NCBI GenBank assembly: GCA_023374025.1
Contig: SIJG01000005.1
Location: 2,005,850-2,069,849 of the forward strand
DNA length: 64,000 bases
Direction of reading: 5' to 3'
Source: Heterodera schachtii
Taxonomy: Eukaryota; Nematoda; Chromadorea; Rhabditida; Heteroderidae
A program made the position numbers and the translations under genes. A model generated the notes under the pieces. The model was not told the origin of the DNA, made no database searches, and worked only from the letters and a program-made list of their open reading frames with translations. This document shows, in pieces, positions 60,828 to 64,000 of this stretch; position 1 is the stretch's first letter, and each line of letters begins with the position of its first letter.

Positions 60828-62375
60828 ATTGATGACTAACAGAAAAGTGTTATTGATGAATTTTCGATTTTTTCTTTCTTTTTTAATATGCCTTTTTGAA
60901 GTTTTTCAGAAATTAAAGGATATTTAAAAAAAATTTTTGGATAGGGGCAAAAAATGCGAAAATTATGCCCTATGCTTCGAGAAAAAGAGTCTTGATTCTA
61001 GATAAGATTCTTGTAACAATACCTAAATGTCCTCCGTGTCGGCTCTTTCCCCAGCTGTTAATGATTTTATACACTCAAATAATTAGTTTAGTTAGACCGA
61101 GAGCCGAGACTCTCGGCTTCTATTTTTTCCTCATTGTAAATTCCCTCAAATTTATATGTTCCTTTTCAATTATTTCCTCACCGGTTTGTCAAGTGATTTT
61201 TTAAATCTGATGTACACACATTTGATTTTGAATAAATTTAAAATTTTTCTATAATTGCAAAAAAAATTTTCACTTTTTCGGGCACTGCCTACTTTGGCGC
61301 CAGCCATTTTGGCGTCAAACGCTATAACATTTATTTTTTTTCGAGTGCCGGAAGAAGCCAAATCGAATTCTTAATTTGTCATTGCATTTCAAGGTTTCTT
61401 GCTAGAAACTTTTTCAAATTTCAAATTTTTTTTAAGGGATTTTTATGCATAAATAGCTTGGTTTAATTTTTAATACGTATTTTAGCACCTTTTTTTCATT
61501 TTTTGGTTTAACAAATATTCCAGAATTTTTTAGCATATATTTTTTACAATTTTCAGGATTTTTAGCACATAAAAAGCTCAGCTAAAATCAGGGACCGTCC
61601 GGGTGAAAACTCTTCAGGACCCAAACTTTCGCGCATTTATGAGTGGGTTTCCATTATCAATTTCAATTAAAATCAAGGGTTTGGGACCGAATTTTCGCGC
61701 ATTGAGGAGTACTGTAAAAAAAATTATAATTAAAATCCAAAGGTTCAAATGCCTTTTAGGCACTTTTTTAGGTATTTTTGTTTAAATTTATTAATATTAA
61801 TAAAATATTATATTAATAATATGTTGTCATCTGCATTTATCCGCAAAAGCACATCCCCTCACCTTTCCCACTCACAGCGTCTTTTTTGAAAGATGCGAAT
61901 GGAGATAAGGGTCAATGAAGGGAGTGGACGAGTGAGGAGTAGTAGGCGAGTGAGGAGTGGGAAAAAGGCAATGATTACAAAATCAATTGACAAAAAATGG
62001 AATAAGGAAAAACCATATTTTCTTCGTTTAATTTTTGATGTAATTTTTTTTTTATTAAAAACGATTATTGCTGCCAAATTGTCTCCTGAATTGAGATTGT
62101 CCTCCTTCTACCAAAAAAAAGTAAGTTTTCACAATAAATTTTCAATTGAGATTATCATTTTTCGAATTTTTTCACAAAGTCCGCTATCCTGCCAAAACCG
62201 CTGATTGTAACACGCACTGCGATGAAGCATGCGGCGGGCGTGGTTGGCCCTCCAAAAAAACAGATAGGAATTCGCAGCGGCCAACCTCCAAAAATCGTTG
62301 GTTTTTAACAAATTCTATGCATTTATTCTTTTTCAATTCATAATTAATATAATTTTTTTCTAATTTTTTTATGAC
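60828..62375. other. intergenic, mostly AT-rich
   Basis: 3' flank of the cuticlin gene followed by AT-rich sequence. Around 61440-61580 it contains degenerate ttagcacataaaa repeats of the 48306 family. A short Cys-rich frame at about 62178-62265 (CNTHCDEACGGRGWPS after acceptor-like tttcacaaag) could be an exon of the next gene. Confidence 0.4.
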
Positions 62376-63066
62376 CAGCACTAAAACTTAGGTCAGCATG
62401 AATTATTTAAATTTTTGAGACTTTGCTCCATATAAACGGTAATTGCGATTTTTAAGACTTTAAAAGCGGGTGAGGACTTTTGCTGCCTCCCGCCTTGGCA
62501 CAATCGGTCTCTTTGGCGCCCGTCGTGCAGACGAGTACATTTCTGTTTGGGATTAAAGCGCTGTGCCACAAAAACCATGTTTTTGCCCTGAGGATCAAAC
62601 GACCACTCCATCGTAGACAAGCACAACTCCGAGTCCTCCCACCGAAGCGCCAAAGAACGAAGTGCCGAAACCTGATACGACGGGACTTAGCTGGCCGTTG
62701 GTCATCCTGACCAGCACTAAAACTTAGGTCATCATGAATTATTTAAATTTTTAAGTTTGCTCCACCTAAACATTTGTGTAACGCGTTTTTAAGATCCTTT
62801 TTAAAAGCGGGTGAGGGCTTTTGCTGCCTCCCGCCTTGACACAATGGCTCTGCCATTTTTGTGATTTCTTCTTTGGCGCCCGTCGCTGCAGACGAATACA
62901 TTTCTGTCTGGGACCAGAATGCTGTGCCTCAAAAACCATGTTTTTGCCCTGAGGACCAAACGACTACTCCGTCGCCGACAAGCACAACTCCGAGTCCTCC
63001 GACCGAAGCGCCAAAGAACGACGTGCCGAAAGCTGATACGACGGGATTGAGCTGCCCAGTGCTCAG
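62376..63066 (+). repeat. tandem duplication of about 335 bp
   Basis: Two units start gaccagcactaaaacttaggtca at about 62376 and 62709. In the first, the frame equal to the exon of the second unit has two stop codons (after VWD and after TTTPS). The second is open. The duplication covers an intron end and one exon. Confidence 0.7.
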
Positions 63067-63105
63067 CCTGACCATTTTTGCCAGTGTCTTGGCCATCATT
63101 GTTGC
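62892..63105 (+). CDS. partial gene: Cys motif, Thr/Pro linker, membrane segment
   Basis: After the acceptor cgtcgctgcag the frame reads EYISVWDQNAVPQKPCFCPED, then a Thr/Pro-rich linker (TTTPSPTSTTPSPPTEAP), then LSLTIFASVLAIIVAQ, a membrane helix. The frame stays open to 63292, so the 3' border is not fixed. A further plus-strand frame at about 63300-63511 is acidic (VEVEGGDDGEQHAAFDG). Another hydrophobic run (CLLLIIFVLLLLLVTYWLC) before a donor at about 63664 suggests more exons, but with unresolved frame breaks. It is possibly a type I membrane or secreted mucin-like protein. Family unknown. Confidence 0.4.
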
Positions 63106-63807
63106 ACAGTCTTGGCCGGTGTCATCTTTTTTTGTCATTGCTGACCGTGTGCCTTTGTTGTGTCCCGCCTTGGCAACATTGGCAGGCTCGACTTATCCGA
63201 TGGGCATTCCGGGGCCGATTTGCTGCTTTTTTTCAGCACCACTTCCTCAAGTAAAATGGTTTTTTAGTTTTACAAAAACCACAATTGGTTGAGGACGACT
63301 TTTTCCCAAACGAACTCCGGACCTTGAATTGAATGAATTGGGGGCAGGAGTGGCCGAGGCTGTGGGCCATGTCGTGCCGACGTTGGCTGAGACTGTTGAA
63401 GTGGAGGGCGGTGATGATGGCGAACAACACGCGGCTTTTGATGGTGCAAGTGCCGGCGTTCGGCGTGAGAACACGAAAAAAATTGGCACGAAAAAAGAAG
63501 TCTCTGGCTGATCATTTTTCTGGCCATACCGCCATTTGCTGTCCCGGTCGATCACTTTTTGGCGCTGCCTTTGATCGCCCGTCTTTCTCTGCCTTCTGTT
63601 GATCATTTTTGTCCTACTTTTATTGCTGGTCACTTATTGGCTCTGCATTCGCATTACTCTGCCCGTAAGTCTCACGGGGTTTGGGTGTGAAAGGATAATT
63701 AAGACTTACAAGCGGGATTTGGAAACATTAAATTTTTTTGGAGGTTCATTTAATTCGGAATTTTATTTTAAATAAAGAAATAATTACGAATAAGTAATAA
63801 TTATTTA

Positions 63808-63945
63808 GCGGAACCCAAAATCGTTTGCCGGATTTGTCACACCTTTGGCCACAACGAGGACAACTGCGACCGTAGTTGTTTGATATGGAGAGGAAGTGAA
63901 AGAATATTTTTTTTGATGAATTTAAAGTATTTTTAATGCATTTTA
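63808..63945 (+). CDS. CCHC zinc-knuckle exon, partial
   Basis: After the acceptor ttatttag the frame reads EPKIVCRICHTFGHNEDNC followed by DRSC. The spacing C-x2-C-x4-H-x4-C is exactly that of a CCHC zinc knuckle, which binds zinc and often RNA. The frame ends shortly after in AT-rich sequence, and the rest of the gene lies beyond the window or in unresolved upstream exons. Retroelement gag origin is possible. Confidence 0.45.
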
Positions 63946-64000
63946 ACTCTAAAATTTATTTTTAAATTTATCAATATTTTTTATTGTTGTTGAATGAATT

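Overview
The window looks like a piece of an AT-rich nematode genome. The clearest evidence is a complete, multi-exon cuticlin-type ZP-domain gene at the right end. Other signs are short phase-consistent introns with GT..AG borders, a MIC13-like gene and many non-autonomous DNA transposons. There is no bacterial or viral gene organisation. The species cannot be fixed from the sequence. A plant-parasitic (tylenchid) nematode is possible but unproven. All gene models were assembled by hand from splice sites and reading phase.

Left and middle (1-40 kb): five dispersed tandem paralogues, all on the minus strand, of one small secreted family with starts near 1.8, 15.5, 21.0, 27.6 and 40.05 kb. Each encodes a signal peptide, a domain with about 16 cysteines, a short linker and a C-terminal pair of EF-hands. 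Copies 1 and 4 are intact. Copy 5 is intact if a 44-nt intron is used. Copy 2 has lost about 107 nt including half the Cys-rich domain. Copy 3 has a frameshift in the first EF-hand. Copies 1 and 2 form one subfamily, and copies 3, 4 and 5 another. A 5.75-kb satellite of about 540-bp units lies between copies 1 and 2. A minisatellite and palindromes lie between copies 3 and 4. A second type of secreted gene (30.5-32.3 kb), with an internally duplicated module and a coiled-coil tail, lies between copies 4 and 5.

The spaces and introns are full of foldback (inverted-repeat) elements. One group has arms built of short direct repeats and mostly 9-bp target-site duplications, as in Drosophila FB elements. 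The other has CAGGG- or TAGGG-like ends and 8-bp duplications, as in hAT MITEs. Two insertions can be checked against an empty site in a paralogous copy. Several elements share a common internal core, carry tRNA-like A/B boxes in the loop, or contain a 26-bp GC-rich hairpin motif.

Right part (44-64 kb): two small minus-strand genes, one secreted and one Cys-rich with a zinc-knuckle-like motif. They are followed by a MIC13/QIL1-like mitochondrial gene (50.65-52.27 kb), a GC-rich low-complexity stretch, the 16-exon ZP/cuticlin gene (54.74-60.83 kb), and a partly duplicated Thr/Pro-rich transmembrane gene fragment that runs toward a CCHC zinc-knuckle exon at the edge.
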